Counted from the first letter of the stretch, positions 41,117 through 52,640 are shown. The stretch is 64,000 nt of DNA from Hepsetus odoe (GCA_017165825.1 CM029379.1:16186919-16250918), one strand, 5' to 3'. The notes: generated by a model not told the origin, from the letters alone. A program made the numbers and translations.

Positions 41117-44100
41117 GAACCCCAAAGGCGCGGCTCCCGAAGCGCTAGAACATAGCCGAAACCTACAGAACAAACAGAAGCCCCTTGTGGGGACACCTGG
41201 TCAGGTCCATAACAAACAAAAAAAAAAACCATCAAAGGACCTCCGACTAGTCATGTCAGGCAGCTGGTGGTGGTGAGGGGAATCCCAGCAGTTCGTCCAC
41301 CCTTTTTAGTGCCTGAACACGGCTCTAAAGTCCCTGGGCTTTGCCTGACTCAGGAACCCTGGACTAAACAGGACCTGAAAGGCTACAGAGGCGTTACAGG
41401 AGTTTACAGGAAATCTTTTCAATGAGTCTCAAACTCTGCCTGGCCCCTGTCAGTCGGGTTCATGTCAGCTTCTCCCCGAATCTCTGGCGCCCGAAGTTCC
41501 TGGTCGTCTCCTGAACTGATTCGTGCTGGTGTCTTTGCCCTTTTCCTTGTCTGGGTCATACTTCCTGGTCGCTTGGGGCCCGTGCTTGATGTCCCGCTTC
41601 GGTTTCCACGTCGAGGAGTTCCCCGTGGCTTCCTCCAAGCGTCTACCTTGTTCTGGGTTTGCTGAGTTGCGGGGCGGAGGCGTGCTAGGAGCCTGAAGGA
41701 GGCAGCTGTCCCCCTTTCTGCATTAGTTACCCGTTTCTCCGCTGGACTGTTCTCCGGATGCTCTGTTTGACTTTTGCTCTCTGGTTCCGGCAGGCACTGG
41801 TGTCAGGAGAAGAGTAGAAATTCAATGAACCAATTTACCTTCCATGCCTCTGACCTGGTTTCCTGGCTCGGTGAGCTTGCTGGCCTCCTGCGGGCCTCTC
41901 TCAGGTCAGCCTGCAGGCGATGTTGTGGTCCTGCACCTGTCTCAGCTCTGTCCTGCACTGATGCAATTGCCCCTCCATTGTGGCTATTTTAGCCTCAGTT
42001 TCTCCTGAGTGGTTGGAGTCTCAACTCTCGTGTTGACCTACGATCTGGTTTCTCTGTTCAGTATTCTCCCCAGTCCCCTTCTTTGGGAAACCCTTACAGC
42101 GTGTATCTTGAAGCGAAGGACCTCTCTGAACTGACTGTTCCTTCCGTGGCGGCTCACCCTTTTACTTGAGCAAGGTCTCTTCTTTCCCTTCCTCCGGTCC
42201 TTGAGACCGTGGCGTTCACCACCTGTGGCATGGAGGCTCCTCGGTCGGCTGATGGTAGGTCCCGTCAGCAACTCCTCCTGTTCAACAAACCGAACGTGCA
42301 GCTGGTACTGCTCACCTCCGAGGTGGGACTGGATTGTTCTGGCCTCTGCGCCTGCATTCGATCCCTCACGGCTCCACTCTGGCTGACTTCTGCAAGCGCC
42401 CCGCGGCATGTTTACACCTTTGACACCTCTGTCCTTGTTGAAGTCCCGGTCTCACCTTCAGACCTCTCCTGATGACCACCTGTTGCTTAGTAGCGGCCTC
42501 TTGAAGACAGACCCCCGCTGGTGCATGCTCCCAACAGCCTGAATGACGACAGCAGCTTTGTTCATAGCATTAACACTTTTTCGCACTAAATAACCTCTAA
42601 AAGCTGCCTGGATGCGTATCCTTTGACTACTCAGCACCTGAAATCTTTTATGTTCTTTTGCCCCTGATGTAGGACCTGAAATATCTTTGAATGAAAGATG
42701 GCTGACCTCCTTATGGCCTGTTACTTTTAGTTACCTCCCTGTGTCTTCTAGACACTAGCCTGAATCAGGAAGCAGCCTGATGGTGCAGGATCACAGCCCT
42801 TTCTGACCTCGGCCTCTGAAGCAGGCTTGCAGGAACATTGCAGCGGAGGCGTAATGTCAAAAACTCTCTCTGTTTTCTGGCCTGCGTGTGGAGCGATACC
42901 TTAAGCTGGATTGCAACAACAGTAGTCTGTTTGATGTATGATGTCGTGCCCGGCACACAGTGTGCCCTGTGAGCCCTTTGTATAACAGTGGCAGCCTGGT
43001 GCTTCAGTTTCAGAGTCTGTCTGGTCTTCATCCCTCGGAATGCAGCTTGTAGAACAACAACAGCCCCTTTTTTCTCCTTCAAAGACCTCATTGCTTGCCT
43101 CATACTCTGGTTAGCTCTATAATATCGCTGAACAGTCTTGGCTGCCCACAGTAGCTTCAGGTAGTACTTTCTGTTTATGTGTTTCCTCACCTGTGCCTGA
43201 ATGGTTACAGCAGCCTCATGTTCAATTCTCCTTTGCACCCGAACTTTTCTTTTAACTTGCCACTAACCTGGAGCTGCTCCTTCTCTGCTTTCTGCTGTGT
43301 GGCGATGGCTTCATGGAGCTGGGTTTGGGAGTCGACTTCTTTATGCCGCTTTCCTTGCTGCAAAGGGCTTTCTTGGTCGACTTCCCCGGTTGCACGAGGC
43401 AGGAAGTGGTCTCCACTATCCTCCTGCTCTCTATGTTAGGAACTGCGCTGCTTTGCCATTGCACCGCTTCTCTTGTGCGGGTGGCGGCTCTTTGCATTCC
43501 TCCTTGGTGGGCGCCGTGCACAGTCACGCGTTGCGGCCGCGGTGGGCGCGTGCTGTCGCTGTGAACCTGCGGAAAGCGGCGTTGCTACCAACCTCTTGTG
43601 GTGATTCGCGTTGGCCTGTTCGCTATCAGCTGCGTAGCCAGTAGCTTTCTCTGCTGAGCGGACTGTGGTTGCCTGGCGCTGCGTACGCGGTGGAGGCGTC
43701 GGGCAGTCGCGGTGCGGCGGTGGCGTCGTGTAATACGCGATGCGGCGCGGTGGCGTGTCACTGTCGTGGTGCGGCCCGGCGGTGGGCGCTCGATGCTTTA
43801 AGCTGTGAACACGGAAGCGCGTTTACTGCAACCTCTTGGTGATTTGCGCTGGCCGTGTTCCGCGCTATCAGCTGCGGCGCTTTTTCCTTCAGCGGATCGC
43901 CGGTTACTGGCGTAGCATCGCGCTCTCTGGCGCTGAATCTCGCGTTGGCCAGCGTGCGCGGTTGGCCGTGCTTCCGCGTTAGGCGCTTGCGGCGTGGTTG
44001 GCACTGCTTCGGCGTTGGCGCTGCGGTAGCGGTTAGCGTCGTGCTTCCGCGTGCACGCGCCAGCCTTCCGCGAAGCCGCCTTCCGTGTCGCGTGCGGAGA

Positions 44101-44389
44101 AGCAACCACGCGGTCCAAGCGTGTTGAATAGCGCTAACGCCCTTGTAGCCCTCGGAGATCAGCATCCGGGAACAAAGCGCGAAGCTCAGGATCTGGGATG
44201 ATATCGGGCGCTCTAGCTCCCTTGCCGTGGCCGTCGGCGTCCGTCGCACCTCGCCGTCCAGATGCTCGCGGGGTCGGCGCCTCTGGCTGAGTCTCATCAG
44301 CACGCGTCCGCTTGACAACTTTTCGCTGCCGCCAACACGCCTCCTGCTGCGCCCTCGTAACCGTGGCGTCAGGTACTGGCGGCTCATTC
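41117..44389 (-). pseudogene. ASPM-like IQ-repeat and coiled-coil ORF, copy 3
   Basis: Minus sense: ATG at 44387 gives MSRQYL and then loses frame against copy 1 (REHLDGE, RRTPTATARELE and QILSFALCSRML are readable). A CpG-rich Arg/Ala/Thr segment follows (44300-43500), then a Lys/Ser segment, and IQ units from about 43240 (EAAVTIQAQVRKHINRKYYL) to 42550. One reads VVLQAAFRGMKTRQTL, with Arg where copies 1 and 2 have stop. A charged region (42480-41850) includes ETEAKIATMEGQLHQC. The end near 41290 reads RVDELLGFPSPPPAA and stop. Frequent single-base losses suggest decay or poor consensus. Calmodulin binding would be the guess for an intact protein. Confidence 0.65.
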
Positions 44390-44814
44390 TGTAACGATGG
44401 CGTGAGTGCCGGGAGGGCGTCAGTTCAGCCAGGAGTTCGAACGGAAGTTTATTGCTTACAGTGACAAAACACACAACAAACAAGGACTCAAGCCTGCAGT
44501 TCCTACGCAGGATGACTATGACTATGACTATGACTATGACTATGACTATGACTAAAAACAGACAGACAGAACCACCATTACACATAGGTTTAACCTACCT
44601 AATGAGCCGCGCTCTGTTCTGACTCATCGGGGCTTAAATAGTCAGCTGATGCACACCGCGAGGGCTCAGGTGTGTCAGTCAAGACAGCGCCTCTACGTGC
44701 CCATAACACCTCCTGTGACATACCTTGTGTGATGGCGTACGCTAAGCGTACCAAAACACAACACAGGTGACAGAGGGTGCCCTCTAGCGTGCCCAAAACA
44801 CCCCATGTGTGACA
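44390..44814 (-). mobile_element. 5' LTR of IQ-LTR copy 3
   Basis: 425 bp. Sense order: upstream block with repeated CCCTCTAGCGTGCCCAAAAC-like units, CTATTTAAGCC TATA box near 44643-44633, a (GACTAT)n-type hexamer array, and AATAAAC near 44455. Some stretches lack single bases found in the partner LTR (GACAGCGCCTCTACGTGCCC against GAAGCGCCCTCTAGCG). Confidence 0.88.
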
Positions 44815-45005
44815 CATATTGTAGTGTGTGCTTTTATACTGTGAATGGTCAAGTCAAGCCAACTCTATTTAATAAGCACTTTTTAACTGTTGTTGTCATA
44901 AAGCAGCTTTACAGAAACTGGGTCCAAGACCCTATTGGGTAAGCCGAGGGCAACAGAGTCAATGAAAAACTCCCCAAAACAAAAGGAAGAAACCTTGGGA
45001 GGATC

Positions 45006-45472
45006 TGTTGGGTTCTCTGAGAACCAAGGTTCGAGAGTCAGTGATGATTCAAAGAGGTTTTCAAACTATAAAAAAGTTTATTAACAGAAGAGTAACAAAG
45101 TTCTTCAGGATACCCGCCAGTGTTCTCTCTGTGTGTCAAATCCTCTCTCTTTTGCACAGTTCAGAATGTCCCTTTTTATCTATCCCCCAGGAGCTCCAAG
45201 GCCTCTGGTGGAGCCACCTAAGACAATGACCTTGTTCGGTTGTTCTTGACGGACTAAGAAAGCGTTACTCAGAAAAGAACAGACAAAATAGAGGTACAGT
45301 TGGTAATATATAGGTAAGGTAATAGCTATCTGAGGATGGTTAAACTATAGGAATAGGGCCATGGGTGAACTTCATATGAGAAAAGAGAAGGAGTATGGAA
45401 ATAGAGATATAGGACTAAATATATGAGAAATAATATGAATAAATGAATAAAAAATTAACCTAAAATCCATCA
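45006..45472 (-). mobile_element. solo LTR of another (ERV-like) family
   Basis: TGTTGGGTTCTC...AATCCATCA (plus strand), 467 bp, splitting the LINE UTR. Flanks are GATC (45002-45005) and GACC (45473-45476), a 4-bp duplication with one change. In minus sense: GATAAAAAGGG (TATA-like) near 45185-45170, AATAAAC near 45082, and an end reading GAGAACCCAACA. A 4-bp duplication and this layout suit an endogenous-retrovirus-type LTR; no internal genes are present. Confidence 0.7.
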
Positions 45473-45728
45473 GACCCAAGACCCATCTTCCTCCTGTTGA
45501 CACTTGAAATAAAGAAGGAAAGAAAGTAAGAGAAAGTGCATTACATAATTAATCAATTTAGTAAGCTTGAGATACAGTAAAAGAGTCTGTTAGTGTCTGT
45601 AGTTGGAAGTTCGTGAGCTATTAGTGGTCGTTCTGTTTGAGTGAGTGAAGCTTTGTTAATCTTAGTGGCAGCAGCTCATGCAGATCATGATCTGATCTAG
45701 ATTCAGGTGGGAAAGTCTCATGATAGTA

Positions 45729-46259
45729 CAGTACTGTGCAAAAGTTTTAGGCAGGTTTGGAAAAAATGCTGTTAACAAAGAATGTTTTCAGAAATATAAA
45801 TAATGATTGTTTATTTATCAATTTACAAAATGCAAAGTGAGCGAACAAATCAAATCAATCCAAATCAAATCAATATTTGGTGTTACTACCTTTGCCTTCA
45901 AACCAGCATCAGTTCTTCTAGCTACAGAGCCCTGATCTCAACATCATTGAGTGTGTCTGGGATTACATGAAAGACAGAAGGATGTGAGGAAGCCTACATC
46001 CACATAAGATCTGTAGTTAGTTCTCCAAGATGCTTGGAACAACCTACCAGCCGAGTTCCTTCAAACACTGTGTGCAAGTGTACCTGGAAGAATTGATGCT
46101 ATTTTGAAGGCAAAGAGTGGTCACACCAAATATTGATTAGATTTAGATTTCTCTTTTGTTCATTCACTGCATTTTGTTGATTGATGAAAATAAATAATTA
46201 ACAATTCCACTTTTGAAAGCATTCTTTTCCAAACCTGCCTAAAACTTTGCACAGTACTG
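45729..46259 (-). mobile_element. internally deleted Tc1/mariner element with TIRs
   Basis: 531 bp with terminal inverted repeats beginning CAGTACTGTGCAAAAGTTTT and TA duplicates on both sides (45727-45728, 46260-46261). The C-terminal part of a Tc1 transposase remains on the plus strand (LNIIECVWDYMKD, then AWNNLPAEFLQ), so the element reads rightward; most of the transposase is deleted. Strand is given as that of the host LINE; the element itself is near-symmetric. Confidence 0.85.
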
Positions 46260-46500
46260 TAGTTTCATCAGCTCGGTGGAGTAGCTGGATGATGGACAGC
46301 CATCCATCTCAAATAGAGAAACATTAGACCTGTTTTGGACACACAGTGTTCAGACCATGAATTTATAGAGTGCAGAACTGTCACTCCGGCAAACTCGCTA
46401 TTACAGCCTGACTTGAAAAAACAGAACCAAGGGTTTTACAAACAGCAAAGCACCCTTTATCATCTGGTGTAGCTGAAATATATAATTGTGTGTTATCAAC

Positions 46501-47000
46501 NNNNNNNNNNNNNNNNNNNNNNNNNNNNNNNNNNNNNNNNNNNNNNNNNNNNNNNNNNNNNNNNNNNNNNNNNNNNNNNNNNNNNNNNNNNNNNNNNNNN
46601 NNNNNNNNNNNNNNNNNNNNNNNNNNNNNNNNNNNNNNNNNNNNNNNNNNNNNNNNNNNNNNNNNNNNNNNNNNNNNNNNNNNNNNNNNNNNNNNNNNNN
46701 NNNNNNNNNNNNNNNNNNNNNNNNNNNNNNNNNNNNNNNNNNNNNNNNNNNNNNNNNNNNNNNNNNNNNNNNNNNNNNNNNNNNNNNNNNNNNNNNNNNN
46801 NNNNNNNNNNNNNNNNNNNNNNNNNNNNNNNNNNNNNNNNNNNNNNNNNNNNNNNNNNNNNNNNNNNNNNNNNNNNNNNNNNNNNNNNNNNNNNNNNNNN
46901 NNNNNNNNNNNNNNNNNNNNNNNNNNNNNNNNNNNNNNNNNNNNNNNNNNNNNNNNNNNNNNNNNNNNNNNNNNNNNNNNNNNNNNNNNNNNNNNNNNNN
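46501..47000. other. assembly gap, 500 N
   Basis: Exactly 500 N between a LINE fragment and a SINE. Confidence 0.99.
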
Positions 47001-47144
47001 GGCAGCTATTGAAAAAGCCTGGGGAGCAGAGACAGGGATGGTACCTTGCTCAAGGGTAACTCAGGGCAAACTACTGGTGAGGGAATCTAACCTACAATCT
47101 TGCAATCCAGGGCCAACTCCCTAACCACTAGACGACCGCTGTGG
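47001..47144 (-). mobile_element. tRNA-derived SINE (runs into the gap)
   Basis: Head and core only: CCTAACCACTAGACGACCGC, CTTGCTCAAGGGTAACTC and GGGCAGCTATTG up to the gap edge. Confidence 0.75.
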
Positions 47145-47862
47145 CCTGAATCTCCTTCGCAATGAAAAACAACTCCATAGATGGGCGTTCTGGAGGGGCA
47201 ACACTGAAGTCAAGGCTTTAAACAGCAAAGTTTAATGTTTGGTGCTTCTAAACCATCCAGATGGTAATACTGAGTATGAAGTGTATACATATTTTCTTAA
47301 AATAACTGATGAATTAAATCTTTTGCTGAAAAAAGATACAAGACACTGTTCTGCCCATCTCTGAAGTCAAAAATGACACAACACAGTAAAGCTCTTGGTT
47401 TGCAAGATTACAACTGTAATGGAGCTCCTTCATGTTATAAAAGAGTCAATTTACTGCTCAGTAAAGCAGAGTTATTAGCAAAAGTAAACTCCAGAGACCA
47501 AACTAAAGGGGTGTTCAAACACCCCCCCCTTCTTTCTCACTCACACACTCACAGAACCATCCAGCACCCAGAAGAGTGGTGAGAGCTGCCCAATTCCTGT
47601 GTGACAACTGACCCAATTTTATCTCTTTATTCTTCTCTCTCCTTTTCCTTGTTTCACCACCTGTCTGCATTCTTCTCTCTCGTGCTCCCATCATCTCCCT
47701 CTACTCAGTCTGGCCCCCCAGTCTTTCTCGCCATCCATCAACCTCCATCTCCGCAGATGTCCTTCTCCCACTATTATGTGCGGCAATTACATTACGAAGC
47801 TCATCTTCTTGTGTGTTTGTGGCCATAAAGAGGAGGGCGACCATCCCATGAAGCGCGTGTGT

Positions 47863-47926
<64 letters not shown>

Positions 47927-48319
47927 CCTTAGTTAACCTCCATTCCCAATGCACTGTCTGATCTTTGGATGGAGCAGCTCATGCCTAAACAAACATTATT
48001 AAAGCAGGGCAATGAAATAAACATTAGCATGCTGGATGTTTTCTGTGTCCCTGAGAAATAAAGTACACTGCCCATAAAGCATCTTATCCACCCTTAATCT
48101 CATCCTCTTAACAAACAGTTCAGCAGTAAAATAAAAACAAAAAGAGGGAAGTATCACTATTTCAGCATCACTATTACACTGCTGCAATCATGATTTCTGA
48201 TGCAATGCAATGTTTTGAGCAACAGAGCCTTAAATACTTTAATTTTAAAATATACAGGAATTTAGTCCACATTCAGTGATTATTAGAGCAATTAGTGCAT
48301 TACATAGAAGTCTGGCTAA

Positions 48320-48353
<34 letters not shown>

Positions 48354-48360
48354 CTGCCGT
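47145..48360. other. no gene seen; microsatellites
   Basis: No supported frame. Contains a pyrimidine-rich stretch (47590-47760), a (GA)n tract at about 47867-47924 and a (CA)n tract at 48321-48351. It may be single-copy intergenic or intronic DNA. Confidence 0.5.
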
Positions 48361-49480
48361 TCACCCTGACATACTGTCAGTCAACTTCTTGACCAAATCC
48401 AGACTGATGGAGCCTATTCCTGCATAATCAATGCTTGGAGTTTGTCTGAATTTCAGGGGATTTTGTTTATCCACCCTCCTCTTGAGGATTGACCACAAGT
48501 TCTCAATGGTAGGAAAGTCTGGGCAGTTTCCTGGCCATGGACCCAAAATTTAAATGTTGTGTTCCCCGAGTCACTTAGTTCTCACTTTGCCTTATAGCAC
48601 AGAGCTCCATCATGTTGAAAAAGGCATTGTTCTTCACCAATCTGTTCTTGGATGTTGCACTCAGAGGATGAAGATGGTCTCAGGATGCTTTACTATTGGC
48701 AGGACACAAGAGTGATGGTAGTGCTCAGCTTTTCTTCTCCAGATAATCTTTTTCTGGATACCACTAACAACAGAAGGGGGATTCATCAGAGAAAATGACT
48801 TTTTTTTTTTTTACCCCAGTCCTCAGCAGTCCAGCCCCTTTACCTTCTGCAGAAGATCAGTCAGTTTCTGATGTTATCTTGGAGAGAAGTGGCTTCTTTG
48901 CTATCCTTCTTGACACGAGGCCATCCTCCAAAAGTCTTCTCTTCACTGTGTGTGCAGATGGACTCTCACCTAGGTGCAGCTGTTCCTGAACAAGTTCTGC
49001 ACTGGTGGTGACGTGATCCTGCCACTGAATCAACTTTAGGAGATGTCCTGGTACTTGATGGACTTTCTTGGGTGTCCTGAAGCCTCTTCACAACAACTGA
49101 ACCTCTCCTTGAAGTCCTTGATGATTTGATGGTTGGTTTAGGTGCAATCTTGCCAGCAGCAGGATCCTTGCCTGTGAAGCCCTTTTTGTGTAAGCAATGG
49201 TGGCTGCACCTGTTTCTTTGCAGGTAACTATGGTTACCAGAGGAAGAACAATGATTTCAGCACCACCCTCCTTAAAAGCATCCAGTCTGCTATTCTAACT
49301 CAATCAGTATGGCAGAGTGATCGCCAGCCTTGTCCTCCTCAACACTCTCCCCTGTATTAACGAGAGGATCAATAAGATGATCAGCAGGTCCTTTTATGGC
49401 TGAAATTTAGTGGAAATGGGATTAAAGTTCATTTTCATGGCAAAGAGAGACTTTGCAAATAATTGCAAGGGTTGTAAAAA
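48361..49480 (-). mobile_element. Tc1-like element relic
   Basis: Minus sense: PDFPTIENLWSILKRRVDKQ (48520-48460), the final catalytic block of Tc1 transposases (normally SPDLNPIENLW), and upstream broken frames with VVKRLQDTQESPSSTRTS near 49070. The intermediate part reads LGPQH-like debris. No clear TIRs. Inactive. Confidence 0.65.
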
Positions 49481-49949
49481 TTCATTTTTGTGTCTTTCTC
49501 AAAACTTTTATGTATGAGGAGCAGTTTTCCAGATCTTCCTGAAGGACCATGTTTTTGTCTCTCATTTTCAGTACAGTCTCTGTACCTGAGCAGGTTGATT
49601 GTTTTTTTTGGTTAATCCACACAGTGATCTATGTCTGAACCTTCAAGCAAAACAAAGCATCTAACTTAAGGCATGAAACATTGAAGAAACAGGTGATTCC
49701 AGATGATCATTTGATTAGTTTACTGTTGAACGCTGAGTGGTTGGAACCCCTTTATCTAGAACTTTGCATCTCTGGACACTTTGCAGCTTAGAGCACTGAA
49801 GTTTGTTCCCGTTTATTTAATTTACTACTCAATGTGCCAACGAATAGACAGTTTCAAAGAAATAAAATAGTAATTTGTACCAACTTGGTGATGTCTTAGC
49901 AGAACATAAAAAAAAATGAGGGATGGTTCAGGACTTTTGCACATGAGCT
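49481..49949. other. no gene seen
   Basis: AT-rich, no frame. The stretch near 49760-49860 (CTAGAACTTTGCATCTCTGG, CAATGTGCCAACGAATAGAC) recalls a Tc1-type end or LINE debris but cannot be assigned. Confidence 0.35.
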
Positions 49950-50560
49950 ACATACACCATCAGCGATTACATTATAACCATCTGAATGGATTTGCATTTT
50001 CCTGCTGAAAGAGGAGTATGCCATTAAGGTACATTCCTTCATGAAGGGGTTGCATTTGATCTGCAGCAATATTTAGGGAAGGTGGTCTATCCATCGCCAT
50101 CTTGTCTTCTTCCCATACTGTAACCTGATACCATCTCTTCCTCGGGTAACAATCCACAAATGCCTGGCTGTCTCCATGATGTAATACAAATTTTGAACCA
50201 TAAGACCACACCACCACCTCCTATTGCTCCATGATCCAGTTCTGCTCAAATTCTGCCCAATGCCTATTTAGGCACTGTTGGTGGACAGGGATCAGCATGG
50301 GTGCTCTGACCAGTCTGCAGCTACACAGATGCAGTGTTAATGTTTTCAGTAGTTCTGGTTACAGTAGCACCTCTATGCGACTGGAGTAGATCAGCTGGTC
50401 CTCAAAGTCTTTCTGATCTTGTCCTTTTCCTGCTTTCAACACATCAACTTCTAGAACTGACTGTCCTCTGACATCCCTGATAGGTGCCATGGCAACAAGA
50501 TGATCAGTGTCACTCTTCACCATTGTGTGGTTTCAATGTTCTGGCCGATTGGTCTATTTG
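49950..50560 (-). mobile_element. DNA-transposon-like relic (family uncertain)
   Basis: TTTCCTGCTTTCAACACATC, CTTCTAGAACTGACTGTCC and CAATGTTCTGGCCGATTGG near the right end, and ATTACATTATAACCATCTGA at the left, are landmarks I recall from a dispersed teleost DNA transposon. Frames are broken throughout. Confidence 0.45.
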
Positions 50561-50939
50561 TCATATTAGCCCTAAGTGGACAAAATAATAGGAAACAGCA
50601 ATATATTTCATTTTAGTCTCAACACAATTTATGGGATAGAAGAGATGGGTAGCAGAAGAAATTATTATTATTTTTTTTATTATTAGAAGTTGCTGCAAAA
50701 TGAAGAACTCTACCTCCCCCCATTTCCTCCCATTTTTTTCTTTCATTCTAGCCATCCATTTCTGACAGATACGCAGTGTCACAGATCCAGAACCAGCCTC
50801 TACCTCCTCTACAGCCTGCGCAAGATTCAGCCCCATCCCTTCTCTCTTTTTCTCTCTCTCCATTTCTCTCTCTCTGCCTGCAGGCAAAAGGTTTTTCCTT
50901 TTTCTTCTCGCATAAAAAAACCGAGAGTGCAAACGGCAT
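50561..50939. other. no gene seen
   Basis: Low-complexity open frames only. Pyrimidine-rich towards the right. Confidence 0.45.
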
Positions 50940-50952
50940 CCACTGAGAGCTG

Positions 50953-51003
<51 letters not shown>

Positions 51004-51455
51004 AGACATCTGTGTTTAGTGAGAGAGTGAGGGGACTGAAAGACGAGATGAATGAAAGAAGGAGAAAGAGGAAGCTCGGGGGAGGGAGGGAGGGAGAGAG
51101 CACAAGGTCATGCAAAGAAGAGGAATCGGAAAAAAATAAGAAAAAAAAAAAAAAAAAAAAAAACACACACCCACGCAATTAGTGCTTTCACACCCTGCCT
51201 GTAGGTCTGTTCCTCTTTCAGTTGTCTCTTTCTCTCTCTCTCTACACACAGCTTTTACAACCGTCTTCATTCTATCCTGTTTTCACACTCTTTCACTCAT
51301 CTTCTGTGCTCCTCCTCTCTCTATCCCCTCTTCATGTTTTCCATCTCTCTGATGGTTTCATTATAAGGATCTGTCTTGTTTCATTTTCCCAAGTACCGCT
51401 GCAGATGAACAGGTGAAGAGAGGTGAGGGAGAACAGACAGGGATGAACAGAGAGA

Positions 51456-51510
<55 letters not shown>

Positions 51511-51960
51511 TGAGAGTGAGAGAGAGAGAGAGAGCCTGTGAGACAGACAGATTGCAGTATTTAAGAAGCTGCCCTGGGGAGCTGCTGTAGGTGATGGGAA
51601 AGCAGAGAGAGAGAGAGAGAGAGAGAGAAAATAAAGGGCAAAAAGTAGAGAAAGAAAAAGAGTTAAAGCGCAAGAGATAATGAGTGAGATCAAGAGAAAG
51701 GAAGTGAGAGAAAGCTATAAAATGTAGATGATGGTGAAAAAAGAACTAAAAAAGTGGAAATATAAAGCATGAGAAAGAAATGAAAGACAGAACAATACAG
51801 AAAGCAACTGAAAAAGAGCAAGCACTAAGAACACGTGTGAGAGAAAGAGAGGGAACAAAAGCAGGAAGGATACCAAAAAACGTGAGAGAAAATAAGGGGG
51901 TAAACAAGAGGAAAAGAAAATGAGGGCAAGAGTGTGTGAGAGAAAAGAAAGAAAGACAGA
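50940..51960. repeat. GA microsatellites in a strongly strand-biased region
   Basis: (GA)n tracts at about 50955-51001, 51455-51535 and 51605-51628. 51410-51960 is almost all purine on the plus strand, 51200-51330 is pyrimidine-rich, and an A-run sits at about 51137-51163. Long frames on either strand here are composition artefacts. Confidence 0.85.
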
Positions 51961-52369
51961 ATGTGCACTAGCACAATGTTTCACTGATGCAGTCTGTAAC
52001 AGCAGTTTATCTACACGCTCCAACACACCTCTAATGTCCCCGCTCCTCTTTTCCTGTCCATTCACACACCTGCGCCTTTCCTGTCCTGCAGCAGACGGAT
52101 CTCTGCTTCCTGTCATCCCTCTATCTCTCTGTATCCATCATTGGCTGCACTTCCCTGAAGGCTGACATGGCTGTTCACGGAGTTCAAATCTCCCTGCAGG
52201 GATTCTTTCTGCATGTGCCAAACAAATGCATCACAGATTTCCTTTCCGTCATTTCTTGTATTTCATTCTCTTCATCGGTCTCTTATGACAAATGAATGTT
52301 TCATGATACATGGAGAAACAGAAATGATGCAAACCTGTTCAGAAAAGCCCCGACATGGAGCTCTACAGC
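51961..52369. other. no gene seen
   Basis: No supported frame or repeat. Confidence 0.45.
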
Positions 52370-52640
52370 ACCGGATGCGTGTTCTCTGGAGATCCAGTAC
52401 CTTTGGGATGAGTTTAGAACCAGAGTTTGATCCAGAACTAATCCTGCCTGACCTCACTTATGCTCTAGTGGCAGAATGCAATCAAAACCTCATAGCAATG
52501 GTCAACAACATCTAGTATAAGGTCTTCCCAGAAGAGTGTTGCTGCAGCAAAGGGGAGGCAAACTCCCTGCCAAGACCCTAGATTTCAGGAAAACCAGTGG
52601 TGTCCAAAAACATTTGGACATGATGATCTTCTTGCTTCTC
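52370..52640 (+). mobile_element. DNA-transposon 3' end relic
   Basis: TTTGGGATGAGTTTAGAACC, CTGACCTCACTTATGCTCT, CAACATCTAGTATAAGGTCT and CCCAGAAGAGTGTTGCTGC follow the order of a dispersed teleost transposon end (which continues CAAACATTTGGACATG here). One short frame (LILPDLTYALVAECNQN) survives. Truncated upstream. Confidence 0.55.

Larger units (their letters stand above)
40681..44814 (-). mobile_element. IQ-LTR retroelement, complete copy 3 (TSD CATAT)
   Basis: 4134 bp in minus orientation: 5' LTR 44814-44390, internal region 44389-41117, 3' LTR 41116-40681. CATAT precedes it (40676-40680) and follows it (44815-44819). LTR ends are TGTAACG...TGACA. The 3.3-kb internal region begins GAATGAGCCGCCAGTACC, encodes the IQ/coiled-coil frame almost throughout, and ends with GCGCCTTTGGGGTTC next to the 3' LTR. 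I find no gag, protease, RT, RNase H or integrase motif. Its gross structure is that of a mobilised non-autonomous LTR element. Confidence 0.88.
44850..46500 (-). mobile_element. L2-like LINE 3' region with nested insertions
   Basis: CTCTATTTAATAAGCACTTT, GTCATAAAGCAGCTTTACAG and AAGAAACCTTGGGAGGA are reversed 3' UTR landmarks of a fish L2-type LINE. They continue after a solo LTR as CCCATCTTCCTCCTGTTGAC (45480-45500) and beyond a deleted Tc1 element; just before the gap, ATATAATTGTGTGTTATCAA reads as ADNTQLYIS, a degraded RT active site (Asn for Asp) on the minus strand. The remainder is hidden by the gap. Confidence 0.65.

Noticed and set aside
43252..44585. Arg-rich ORFs in copy 3 as independent genes
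   Set aside because: They are frame fragments of the element's cargo; matching pieces align in order to copy 1.
50561..51693. Several ORFs of 60-205 codons with Ser-Leu or Arg-Glu repeats
   Set aside because: Generated by GA/CT microsatellites and homopurine sequence.
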